From Bacillota bacterium (GTDB taxonomy: Bacteria > Bacillota > Clostridia > Lachnospirales > Lachnospiraceae), in NCBI GenBank assembly GCA_023398375.1, contig JAEWSH010000101.1:1-64000 (forward strand): a stretch of 64,000 bases of DNA, given 5' to 3'. The stretch's first letter is position 1, and every line of letters begins with the position of its first letter. This document shows, one piece after another, positions 19,567 to 27,236 of the stretch. The notes beneath the pieces were generated by a model, which ran no database searches, was not told the origin of the DNA, and was given only the letters and a program-made list of their open reading frames with translations. The position numbers were made by a program, and so were the translations under genes.

Positions 19567-19595
19567 TTGCAAAATGGTGAGGTGTGGTATATTGT
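19567..19595 (+). promoter_or_regulatory. candidate promoter before the SGNH gene
   Basis: TTGCAA at 19567-19572 and TATTGT at 19590-19595 are 17 bases apart, each matching four of six consensus positions. An alternative TATATT -10 overlaps. It sits about 45 bases before the next start codon. Confidence 0.4.
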
Positions 19596-19639
19596 AAAAA
19601 TGGTGTTTTTTTTGCAGATTTTGATGAGGAGTCTCCTAT

Positions 19640-20920
19640 ATGAAAAGAATTATAGTATATGGTTTTCTTATAATAATTTTATTGCCATCAGTTTTAAAAT
19701 TGATTTCAATTGGTTGGAATCTCGCTGTGGATGTGCCTCTTTCAGGATATACAGATACTGTGGAGGAGCCTATTTTATCTTATGATTCTTTTTCATCAGG
19801 GGAATATCAATTACAATATACAAATTGGTTTGAATCAAAGTTAAAGCCAAGAGGCGCTATCATCAAATCTTATGCCACAATCAGATATAATATATTTAAC
19901 TTGGGGAATAGAATTATAGGCAAGAATAAGGATGTTTTTGAATATGGATATATAAGTGCTGAGTATACTTTAACACCTACTTCTGACATGTCTGTTCCTG
20001 AAAGTAAAAAGGCCATGGATGATTATCTTAAGTGTTTGGAAGAAATTCAGAAAAAATTGATGCGTTTTGATAAGAGTTTGTATTTTTATGTTGCCGCAAA
20101 TAAAGCAAAATTTGATAAAGAAAATGTACCTCAGAAATATAAAAATATCAGCTCTGATAATTCTGTAAATATAGTTGATTACCTAAGAGAAGAACTTGAT
20201 ACTTCGACAATTCCTCACCAGTTTTGCGAAGATCTAAAAGATAAGCTTATCTATCCAGCGTATTATCCAACTGGAATTCATTGGTCAAGGACATATGAAC
20301 AAATTGCAAGTCAAAATATTATAGCTGATATTGCAGATGAAACTGGAAATAATTATAGAAATCTTAAACTGACTAATGTTAATGAGAGCAAAACTCCTTA
20401 TTGGCGTGATGCGGATGTGTTTGGACTACTAAATGTATGGAATGCACTGGATGGAACATTTTATGAATATAGTGTTGAACAAGATGATAAAGATCGTTAT
20501 GACAAGATGAGGTTTCTCATTTGGGGAGATTCTTATGCGGAGGGCTTATGGCATGACATTACAGAAACATATCCTAATGAAGATATTTATTATATTAACT
20601 ATAGCGAATATGTTAAGGATCCAGATGGAATAATAACAGATATAGGCGAAGATTGGAGTAAATTAGATTTACAGACATATTTAGATAATACAGATGTAAT
20701 CATTTTCGGAAGTACAGAGCATAATTTAACTAATTATTCGTGTGGTTTTGCTCAATATTTGAATAAGTATTTAGATACATATGAACCAGGACAGGTTGAT
20801 TCAATAGAGAAGGAGATAACATACGAGAACGGGTTCAATAATACAAACTATTTAGCACTACATGGAATATGGCCTATGGAAGGGGAAAATAATTACCTGT
20901 GGACAGAATCAAATAGTTAA
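19640..20920 (+). CDS. SGNH/AlgX-like O-acetyltransfer protein, C-terminally truncated
   Basis: After one N-terminal membrane anchor the protein carries an SGNH-type extracytoplasmic domain: GIHWSRTY near residue 215 and IWGDSYAEGLW near residue 295. Such proteins work with an MBOAT channel to O-acetylate exported glycans, and an MBOAT gene follows. The C-terminus enters a beta-sandwich module (GIWPMEGENNYLW) and is cut by a TAA at 20918-20920. The remainder of the module is still readable downstream, out to a TAA that overlaps the MBOAT start. The 426-residue product is therefore a truncated form of a protein of about 520 residues. The catalytic part appears intact, so function may persist. 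Confidence 0.75.
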   Translation: MKRIIVYGFLIIILLPSVLKLISIGWNLAVDVPLSGYTDTVEEPILSYDSFSSGEYQLQYTNWFESKLKPRGAIIKSYATIRYNIFNLGNRIIGKNKDVFEYGYISAEYTLTPTSDMSVPESKKAMDDYLKCLEEIQKKLMRFDKSLYFYVAANKAKFDKENVPQKYKNISSDNSVNIVDYLREELDTSTIPHQFCEDLKDKLIYPAYYPTGIHWSRTYEQIASQNIIADIADETGNNYRNLKLTNVNESKTPYWRDADVFGLLNVWNALDGTFYEYSVEQDDKDRYDKMRFLIWGDSYAEGLWHDITETYPNEDIYYINYSEYVKDPDGIITDIGEDWSKLDLQTYLDNTDVIIFGSTEHNLTNYSCGFAQYLNKYLDTYEPGQVDSIEKEITYENGFNNTNYLALHGIWPMEGENNYLWTESNS

Positions 20921-21211
20921 ATAAGTATCAATAAAGAGTTAATAGGTGAAAACGATCTTCAAATTGATGTGTGTATACCAGAACAATTATTTTTTAACGA
21001 TGAGTCGCCAGTTGCTGTTTGTGTATATATTGATGGAAATAAGTTAGCAGATAATGCTTATACACAGCAAGAAGACGTAAGTTAGCGAGAAAAAAGAATA
21101 TTATGATGTTGAGGTTGTGATAAGCAGATATTTTAATCCATATATCGAGGGTTAAGTTATAATAATAGGAATTTGGCATTAAAATTATATTATGTTGGGG
21201 GAAAGCGATAA
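20921..21211 (+). pseudogene. decayed C-terminal beta module of the SGNH gene
   Basis: Directly after the TAA the same frame continues (ISINKELIGENDLQIDVCIP, then VYIDGNKLAD) to a TAG at 21083. A shifted frame then reads VEVVISRYFNPYIEG. After a second shift the original frame returns (NRNLALKLYYVG) and ends at TAA 21209-21211, which overlaps the next gene's ATG as TAATG. The pieces match the end of the module seen at the start of the LicD protein at 14731. One nonsense change plus two compensating indels explain the pattern. Confidence 0.75.
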
Positions 21212-22590
21212 TGGTATTTTCATCTAGTGTTTTTTTGTTTGGGTTTCTTCCAATACTATTAGTTAGCTATTATTTTATTTCTGATAAATGGAAGAATGTG
21301 GTTTTATTAATTGCGTCTCTATTATTCTATGCATGGGGAGAACCTAAAAATATTGTTATTATGCTTGTTTCTATTGTGGTAAACTATGTGCTTAGCATTT
21401 TAATAGAAACGAAAGAAAAATATTCTAAACTGTGGATGATAGTTTCGGTGGTTTATGATTTAGGTATATTATTTGTGTTTAAATATTTAAATTTTACTGT
21501 TGATATAATTAATAGTATAACGAAAAAGGGAATTGTCGTTGATGAGATTGCCCTTCCAATTGGAATATCGTTTTACACTTTTCAAATAATGTCTTATGTA
21601 ATAGACGTGTATAAGAAGGATGTCAAGGCACAAAAAAGCATATTGGACTTAGCACTATATATATCATTATTTCCACAACTTATTGCGGGACCTATTGTGA
21701 GATATGTTGATATTGAAAAACAAATAAAAACGAGAAGTGTTAATTTCGATAGCATTTATATAGGCATGACGCGATTTATAATTGGCTTTTCAAAAAAGAT
21801 ATTACTTGCAGATCAACTTTCTTTGCTAGTTGATATAGTGTTTGCAGAGAACAATGCGTCTATATTTTCTAATTGGATAGGCATAATAGCGTATGCATTG
21901 CAAATATATTATGATTTTAGTGGTTATTCAGATATGGCAATAGGATTGGGAAAAATTTTTGGATTTGACTTCCTTGAAAACTTTAATTATCCATACATTT
22001 CTCAGTCAATACAGGAGTTTTGGAGGAGATGGCATATATCACTTAGTTCGTGGTTTAGAGATTATGTGTATATTCCGTTAGGTGGTAGTAGAAAAGGGAA
22101 GATAAGGACGTACTTAAACCTAATAATTGTTTTTTTCTTGACGGGATTATGGCATGGAGCAAGTTGGAATTTTATTGTTTGGGGATTGTTTTATGTTTTG
22201 TTTTTAATAATAGAGAGGTTAGGATTTAAGAATATATTAATAAAACTACCGAGAGTAATAAGACATATATATGCACTATTTGTTATTTTAATCGGGTGGG
22301 TATTTTTTAGAGCTGATACACTTATGGATGCTCTTATATATATTAAGGGGATGTTTACAATATCAGGTCAAGATGTAGCATACTTCAACTATGATATGAA
22401 CGGACAATACTGGTTTTGCATTATTGTTGGAATCATCTTAGTAATTCCTTACAAGAATATTTCTAAGATGATTGAAGAAAAAAAACAATTTAGTATGGTA
22501 AGCGATTTTATTATTATAGCAGTTTTCATTGTTGCAATATGTTATTTGATTGGAAGTGGATATAGCCCATTTCTGTATTTTAGATTTTAA
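21211..22590 (+). CDS. MBOAT O-acyltransferase (AlgI/DltB-like), copy 1
   Basis: This 459-residue polytopic membrane protein carries the MBOAT signatures FWRRWHISLSSWFRDYVYIP and GLWHGASW, the latter containing the active-site histidine. It would pass an acyl group, probably acetyl, across the membrane to an SGNH partner. The upstream gene is such a partner but has lost its C-terminal module. A GGGGGAAAG ribosome binding site precedes the ATG, which overlaps the vestigial stop of that partner. It is AT-rich like the preceding block and marks its right end. Confidence 0.9.
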   Translation: MVFSSSVFLFGFLPILLVSYYFISDKWKNVVLLIASLLFYAWGEPKNIVIMLVSIVVNYVLSILIETKEKYSKLWMIVSVVYDLGILFVFKYLNFTVDIINSITKKGIVVDEIALPIGISFYTFQIMSYVIDVYKKDVKAQKSILDLALYISLFPQLIAGPIVRYVDIEKQIKTRSVNFDSIYIGMTRFIIGFSKKILLADQLSLLVDIVFAENNASIFSNWIGIIAYALQIYYDFSGYSDMAIGLGKIFGFDFLENFNYPYISQSIQEFWRRWHISLSSWFRDYVYIPLGGSRKGKIRTYLNLIIVFFLTGLWHGASWNFIVWGLFYVLFLIIERLGFKNILIKLPRVIRHIYALFVILIGWVFFRADTLMDALIYIKGMFTISGQDVAYFNYDMNGQYWFCIIVGIILVIPYKNISKMIEEKKQFSMVSDFIIIAVFIVAICYLIGSGYSPFLYFRF

Positions 22591-22618
22591 TTAAAGGGGC
22601 TGCCTCACTAATTAAAAT
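22584..22618. terminator. hairpin with perfect 10-bp arms at the block boundary
   Basis: ATTTTAATTA and TAATTAAAAT flank a GC-rich core (GGGGCTGCCTC) that can itself pair. The left arm contains the MBOAT stop codon. There is no clear T-tract, so termination is only likely. The GGGGCTGCCTCA core also resembles the end sequence of some insertion sequences, and it lies exactly where base composition changes. Confidence 0.45.
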
Positions 22619-22682
22619 GAGTTTTCAGTAAACGAACTTAGAAATTCAAAATACAAAAGATGGTATATAAATGGGAGAAAAA

Positions 22683-23447
22683 ATGAAAGTCATTATTTTA
22701 GCAGGCGGTCTGCCTAGTACAATTGCAGAAGACAAAGCAGGAATTCCAAAGCCCATGGTTGAGATAGGAGAAAGTCCGATTCTTTGGCATATTATGAAAA
22801 AGTATGCCGCACATGGCTTTCATGAATTTATTATATGCGGCGGTTATAAGGTTGATATGATCAAAGATTATTTTAATGATTTCTATATCTATCAGTCGGA
22901 TATTACCGTGGATCTGCAGACAAATACGATTCAGATACATAAGAATATTACAGAAGACTGGAAGGTTACGGTCGTAAATACGGGTCTCTATTCTTCGACT
23001 GGGCAGAGAATAAGCAGAATAGAACCTTACATACAGGAAGATGATTTTATCGTGACCTATGGTGACTGTCTTGATGATATTGATATTACAGATATGGTAT
23101 CCTATCATAGGAAACAACAGAAGCTCGCAACGATGGTAGCAGCGAGACCGACAGGAAGGCATACGTTGCTTGCATTGGATGATATAGGGAACTATCTTGG
23201 AAAAGGCACAGAATCGGATAGCAATGCATGGACGAACACGGGCACCTATATCTTTAGAAAACAGGTATTTCATTATCTGATGGGAAATTACAGTCTAGAA
23301 GAACAATTATTGGATCGACTGGCGCAGAAGCAGCAGATTACGACATATAAGCACAATGGCTTTTGGAGTCCGGTAGAGACACAGCGTGATAAGGAACAGA
23401 TGCGGAACTTATGGAATGCGGGAATGGCGCCGTGGAAGACCTGGTAG
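22683..23447 (+). CDS. divergent RfbF-like glucose-1-phosphate cytidylyltransferase paralogue
   Basis: The 254-residue protein aligns end to end with the canonical RfbF encoded next, but key positions differ. The nucleotide loop reads LAGGLPST where active enzymes have LAGGxGxR, so a glycine and the arginine are lost. YGDCLDD replaces YGDGVSD, GRHTLL replaces GRFGAI, and SPVET replaces SPMDT, changing a metal-site aspartate to glutamate. The lysine in IPKPM is kept. It may be a changed-specificity enzyme or a non-catalytic partner. The ATG at 22683 has GGGAG five bases upstream; the ATG at 22671 overlaps that site. It heads the higher-GC block. Confidence 0.75.
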   Translation: MKVIILAGGLPSTIAEDKAGIPKPMVEIGESPILWHIMKKYAAHGFHEFIICGGYKVDMIKDYFNDFYIYQSDITVDLQTNTIQIHKNITEDWKVTVVNTGLYSSTGQRISRIEPYIQEDDFIVTYGDCLDDIDITDMVSYHRKQQKLATMVAARPTGRHTLLALDDIGNYLGKGTESDSNAWTNTGTYIFRKQVFHYLMGNYSLEEQLLDRLAQKQQITTYKHNGFWSPVETQRDKEQMRNLWNAGMAPWKTW

Positions 23448-23460
23448 GAGGAACAGCTGT

Positions 23461-24237
23461 ATGAAAGTAGTCATATTAGCGGGTGGCAAGGGAAGCCGCA
23501 TCAGTGAAGAATCTAAGGCGCGTCCAAAGCCAATGATCGAGATTGGCGGAAGGCCGATCCTGTGGCATATTATGAAAATATATGCGGCATACGGATTAAA
23601 GGAGTTCATCATATGCTGTGGATATAAAGGATACATGATAAAAGACTATTTTACCCATTATTATATGTATCAGACGGATACCACGTTTAATCTAAAAAAT
23701 GACACAAGTGTCGCACACAAGTGTGCAGTGGAACCTTGGAAAATCACTTTGGCTGACACCGGTCTTGAGACCCTGACAGCCGGGCGGATACTGAAGATCC
23801 AGGATTATCTGGACAAGGATGAAGATTTTCTGTTGACCTATGGGGATGGGGTATCGGATGTGAATATTCGGGCGCTGATAGACTTTCATAGATGCCATGG
23901 AAAACTGGCTACGATTACGACGACACAGCCTGCTGGTAGATTCGGCGCGATCAAGCTGCGGGAAGATGGCACAGTAGAGAGCTTTAAGGAAAAAGCACGA
24001 AAGGATCAGTCCTGGGTCAATACAGGATTTATGGTATTGAAGAAAGGCATTTTTGAATATCTGGGAGATGGCAGTGAAATGTTGGAAGCAGCTCCTTTTG
24101 AAAGGCTTGCTGCTGATGGACAGATGAAGGCATATAAACATACCGGTTTTTGGTCTCCGATGGATACGATGCATGACAGGGAGTATCTGGATGGTCTGCT
24201 TGACCAGGGACAGGCTCCGTGGACAATATGGAATTAA
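23461..24237 (+). CDS. rfbF: glucose-1-phosphate cytidylyltransferase
   Basis: RfbF joins CTP and glucose-1-phosphate to make CDP-glucose. The 258-residue protein shows the family loop LAGGKGSRISEE, RPKPMIEIG with the catalytic lysine, FIICCGYKGYMIKDYF, LTYGDGVSD and FWSPMDTMHD. Length is normal. The ATG at 23461 follows AGGAGG by nine bases and gives the expected N-terminus; earlier in-frame codons read through the preceding gene. It forms a pair with the dehydratase gene that follows. A divergent tandem copy precedes it. Confidence 0.9.
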   Translation: MKVVILAGGKGSRISEESKARPKPMIEIGGRPILWHIMKIYAAYGLKEFIICCGYKGYMIKDYFTHYYMYQTDTTFNLKNDTSVAHKCAVEPWKITLADTGLETLTAGRILKIQDYLDKDEDFLLTYGDGVSDVNIRALIDFHRCHGKLATITTTQPAGRFGAIKLREDGTVESFKEKARKDQSWVNTGFMVLKKGIFEYLGDGSEMLEAAPFERLAADGQMKAYKHTGFWSPMDTMHDREYLDGLLDQGQAPWTIWN

Positions 24238-24248
24238 GGGTGACGAAA

Positions 24249-25337
24249 ATGGATCTAACATTTTATAAGGACAAAAAAATATTGGTAACAGGACACACCG
24301 GATTCAAAGGAAGCTGGATGTGTCAGGTACTATTGCAGGCAGGTGCTTATGTGACAGGGTATGCCCTCGAAGCACCAACGAATCCTAATTTATTCACCCT
24401 ATGCGATCTGGAATCAAAAATAAATTCAATTATAGGTGATATAAGAGATTTAGAACATTTGCGTAAGGTTTTTGAGAAAGTACAGCCGGAGATCGTGATT
24501 CATATGGCGGCACAGCCTTTGGTAAGAGAATCCTATCAGAAACCGGTATACACCTATGAGGTGAATGTGATGGGAACGGTAAACGTATTGGAATGCGTGC
24601 GCCTGACACCTTCGGTGAAGTCCTTCCTGAACGTTACCACAGATAAAGTATACCGGAACCGTGAGTGGAGCTGGGGGTATCGTGAGAACGAGGAACTGAA
24701 TGGTTACGATCCTTATTCAAATTCCAAGTCTTGTTCGGAATTGGTGACAAGCAGCTATCAGAACTCTTTCTTTAATAAAAATACAGAACGTGTTGTAGCA
24801 ATTTCGACGGCACGGGCCGGTAATGTGATAGGCGGCGGTGACTTTGCGGCAGATAGGATCATTCCGGACTGCATCAGAGCAGCGAGCGAAGGAAGAGATA
24901 TTATAGTCAGGAATCCGTATTCCACCAGACCTTATCAGCATGTGTTGGAACCGGTCGTTGCATACCTGATGATAGCCAAGGCGCAGTATGAAGAGATATC
25001 ATATGCAGGGAACTATAATGTGGGACCTGATGACAGGGATTGCAGAACAACAGGTGAATTAGTCACCTTATTCTGCGAGAAGTGGAATAAAGAGAGGAAA
25101 AGCAACATTACGTGGAAGAATACCTATGAGGAAGGTCCTCATGAGGCGAATTTTCTAAAGCTGGATTGCTCCAAGATAAAGACCACATTTGGATGGTATC
25201 CAAGATGGAACGTGGAAGCGGCAATAGAGAAAATCATAGAATGGTCTGATGCCTATGAAGGGGCAGAAGATATCAATATGTGTATGAACCGACAGATTCA
25301 CGAATATTGTTTTGCAAAGAGGAAAAAGAATGGATAA
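24249..25337 (+). CDS. rfbG: CDP-glucose 4,6-dehydratase
   Basis: RfbG converts CDP-glucose to CDP-4-keto-6-deoxyglucose. The 362-residue extended SDR protein opens with VTGHTGFKGSWM, diagnostic for this family, and has VTTDKVY and YDPYSNSK as the catalytic Thr/Asp and Tyr-x3-Lys regions. AAGGG lies eight bases before the ATG at 24249. No RfbH-type dehydrase or CDP-sugar reductase follows, so the fate of the keto sugar is not visible here. The end overlaps the next gene by eight bases. Confidence 0.9.
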   Translation: MDLTFYKDKKILVTGHTGFKGSWMCQVLLQAGAYVTGYALEAPTNPNLFTLCDLESKINSIIGDIRDLEHLRKVFEKVQPEIVIHMAAQPLVRESYQKPVYTYEVNVMGTVNVLECVRLTPSVKSFLNVTTDKVYRNREWSWGYRENEELNGYDPYSNSKSCSELVTSSYQNSFFNKNTERVVAISTARAGNVIGGGDFAADRIIPDCIRAASEGRDIIVRNPYSTRPYQHVLEPVVAYLMIAKAQYEEISYAGNYNVGPDDRDCRTTGELVTLFCEKWNKERKSNITWKNTYEEGPHEANFLKLDCSKIKTTFGWYPRWNVEAAIEKIIEWSDAYEGAEDINMCMNRQIHEYCFAKRKKNG

Positions 25338-26055
25338 ATTATTTATCGTCATACCTGCTTATAATGAAGAAGCGAATGTTGGAAATGTTATAGATGATTG
25401 GTATCCAATCATAGAGGAGTACAATGGAGACGGAGAGTCCAGACTGGTCATTATAGATGATGGGAGTAAGGATAATACTTATAAGATTCTAAAAGAAAAA
25501 GCAAAAGAAAAACCTCTGTTGCAAGCCATTACGAAACCAAATGCGGGTCACGGAGCAACCGTCCTGTATGGATATAACTATGCGCTGGAGAATCATGCAG
25601 ATTATGTCTTTCAAACGGATGCTGACGGGCAGACATTACCGGAAGAATTTCATCAGTTCTGGGAACAGAGAGATAATTATGATATGGTAATAGGTAATCG
25701 TAATAAAAGAGGAGATGGTATTTTTCGTGTATTTGTAACGAAGACATTGAAAGCAGTGATAAGAATGAGCTTTGGTGTTAGTGTAATGGATGCCAATACT
25801 CCATTCAGACTTATGAAAGCAGGAGTATTAAAAGAAAACTTGCAATTCATACCCAAAGATTTTAATTTATCGAATGTAATTATTTCTGTCATTTACGCTG
25901 AAAAAAAGTTATCTGTAAAATATATACCAATTACTTTTAGACCAAGACAGGGGGGAGTTAATTCTATTAATTTACCCAAAATATTTAAAATTGGCAGGCA
26001 GGCAGTCAAAGATTTTTATATGATTCAGAAGACACTAAATGAAAAGTGCAGGTAA
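25330..26055 (+). CDS. GT2 glycosyltransferase (polyprenyl-phosphate sugar transferase-like)
   Basis: This 241-residue soluble GT2 has FIVIPAYNEE, VIIDDGSKDN and the donor-binding QTDADGQTLP, a pattern close to dolichyl- or undecaprenyl-phosphate mannosyl/glucosyltransferases. It lacks their C-terminal membrane pair. It could load a sugar on a polyprenyl phosphate for the GT-C proteins further along; that is inferred. AGAGG precedes the ATG at 25330, which lies inside the rfbG end. Base composition falls sharply about halfway through, from near 48% GC around 25500 to near 22% around 25860 (single lines counted by hand), suggesting a mosaic gene. Confidence 0.8.
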   Translation: MDKLFIVIPAYNEEANVGNVIDDWYPIIEEYNGDGESRLVIIDDGSKDNTYKILKEKAKEKPLLQAITKPNAGHGATVLYGYNYALENHADYVFQTDADGQTLPEEFHQFWEQRDNYDMVIGNRNKRGDGIFRVFVTKTLKAVIRMSFGVSVMDANTPFRLMKAGVLKENLQFIPKDFNLSNVIISVIYAEKKLSVKYIPITFRPRQGGVNSINLPKIFKIGRQAVKDFYMIQKTLNEKCR

Positions 26056-26246
26056 ATCACATTATTATTTTATTTTTATCAATATTAATTAAATATTAAT
26101 AATTTATATACTTATAATTATAAATTTAGTTATATCATTAATTAGTTAAAAATAAAAAAATAAGTGTTTTGAGGAAATAACCACAATTACAGATGATTTA
26201 TCCCTCGACAGCACTCAATACAGAAGAAAAGAGAGAATCGATAAAA
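26056..26246. other. extremely AT-rich spacer
   Basis: The stretch is almost pure A and T between about 26056 and 26170, with several TATAAT-like hexamers but no convincing -35 partner. It continues the low-GC second half of the GT2 gene and ends at the deacetylase start. It may hold a promoter or be residue from a recombination join. Confidence 0.4.
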
Positions 26247-27203
26247 ATGAGGGAATTAAGTGTGGTCATGTACCACTATGTGAGAGATCTGGAAAACAGT
26301 CGATATCCAAGGATCAAGGGCTTGGATTTTTCGTTTTTCAGACAGCAGGTTCAATTTTTAAAAGAAAATTTTTCTATTATTACAATGGAGGAGTTGATAG
26401 CCTCGTACGAGGAAGCGTATGAATTGCCGGAAAAGGCAGTATTATTGACGTTTGATGATGGTTACAAGGATCATTATCTGAATGTATATCCGATTTTAAA
26501 AGAGTATGGGATTCAAGGCTCTTTTTTTATTCCGGGAAAGACTTTTTATGAAAGCGTATTACTGGATGTGAATAAAATTCATTTTATTCTGGCAAGTATG
26601 TCGATTCGGGAGCTGGTAACACGTCTGATGATGCAGTTGGATTTTTACAGAGGGCAGGAGTATCCTTATGAGGCAAATGAAGTATTGTATGAAAAATATG
26701 CGGTTGCCAGCCGGTTTGATTCGGCAGATACTATTTTTGTGAAACGTATTCTGCAGACAGTGCTGCCAGAGGAACTGAGAAGTGTGATAGCAAGTAATCT
26801 GTTCGAGCAGGCAGTAGGTATAGAAGAGTCGAAGTTTGCAAAGGAACTATATATGAATTATGACCAGATCAAATGTATGAAGCTGGACGGCATGCATATC
26901 GGTCTGCATGGCTATGATCACTATTGGCTGGGCAATCTGGATCAGAAAAAAATGGAGCAGGATGTCAGAAGGTCTAAAGAGGTGCTGGGAGATTTTCTGG
27001 ATGCTCGCAAATGGACGATAGCATATCCGTATGGCTCCTATAATGAAGCCGTATTAGAATGTATGCAAACAGCCGGCTGTGCAGCAGGATTTACGACAGA
27101 AGTAAGGAAAGCATCTATTCCGGGTGGGAGCAGATACACGATACCAAGACTTGATACAAATGATTTTCCGCCAAAGAGTCATAATTTTGAAAAAATACAG
27201 TAG
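26247..27203 (+). CDS. polysaccharide deacetylase family protein (CE4-like)
   Basis: The 318-residue protein has CE4 motifs: LLTFDDGYKD with the catalytic and metal aspartates, GLHGYDH as the HxxxH metal pair, and AYPYGSYNE followed by IPRLDTND. No signal peptide or membrane anchor is visible, so it may act in the cytoplasm on a sugar nucleotide or lipid-linked precursor rather than on wall polymer. Between the first and second motifs it has a long helical insert. The ATG at 26247 gives the fold start; an upstream ATG at 26193 lacks a ribosome binding site. It directly precedes the aminoacylation genes. Removing an N-acetyl group to free an amine for them would be a coherent but unproven role. 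Confidence 0.78.
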   Translation: MRELSVVMYHYVRDLENSRYPRIKGLDFSFFRQQVQFLKENFSIITMEELIASYEEAYELPEKAVLLTFDDGYKDHYLNVYPILKEYGIQGSFFIPGKTFYESVLLDVNKIHFILASMSIRELVTRLMMQLDFYRGQEYPYEANEVLYEKYAVASRFDSADTIFVKRILQTVLPEELRSVIASNLFEQAVGIEESKFAKELYMNYDQIKCMKLDGMHIGLHGYDHYWLGNLDQKKMEQDVRRSKEVLGDFLDARKWTIAYPYGSYNEAVLECMQTAGCAAGFTTEVRKASIPGGSRYTIPRLDTNDFPPKSHNFEKIQ

Positions 27204-27236
27204 GCCGGAAGAACATAGAAGGATGCAGGAAGAAAC

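Larger units (their letters stand above)
18736..19639. other. gene-free 0.9-kb stretch with decayed mobile-element remains
   Basis: No intact gene is visible. The minus strand holds a broken recombinase-like relic (18884-19287). On the plus strand, about 19267-19486, an open frame reads like another gene fragment (LYQDLYQYEKTNPGGR, then FFEIVMAAAFLAVAGC) and stops just after a long hairpin; I do not recognise it. A plausible promoter for the next gene lies at 19567-19595. The stretch separates the exporter block from the acyltransferase pair and looks like an insertion or deletion scar. Confidence 0.6.

Noticed and set aside
19567..19785. Small 72-codon plus-strand gene
   Set aside because: It overlaps the promoter-like region and the start of the SGNH gene in another frame and has no ribosome binding site.
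22596..22610. End of an intact insertion sequence
   Set aside because: GGGGCTGCCTCA resembles some IS ends, but no transposase or second end is nearby. It is kept only as part of a hairpin at the block border.
22698..23273. Minus-strand open frame of 191 codons opposite the first RfbF-like gene
   Set aside because: It lies wholly opposite a clear family member, has no ribosome binding site, and its translation is rich in Cys, His and Arg as expected for an antisense shadow.
22683..25337. CDP-abequose, tyvelose or paratose pathway
   Set aside because: RfbH and the reductase or epimerase steps are not found in the window; only CDP-4-keto-6-deoxyglucose is supported.
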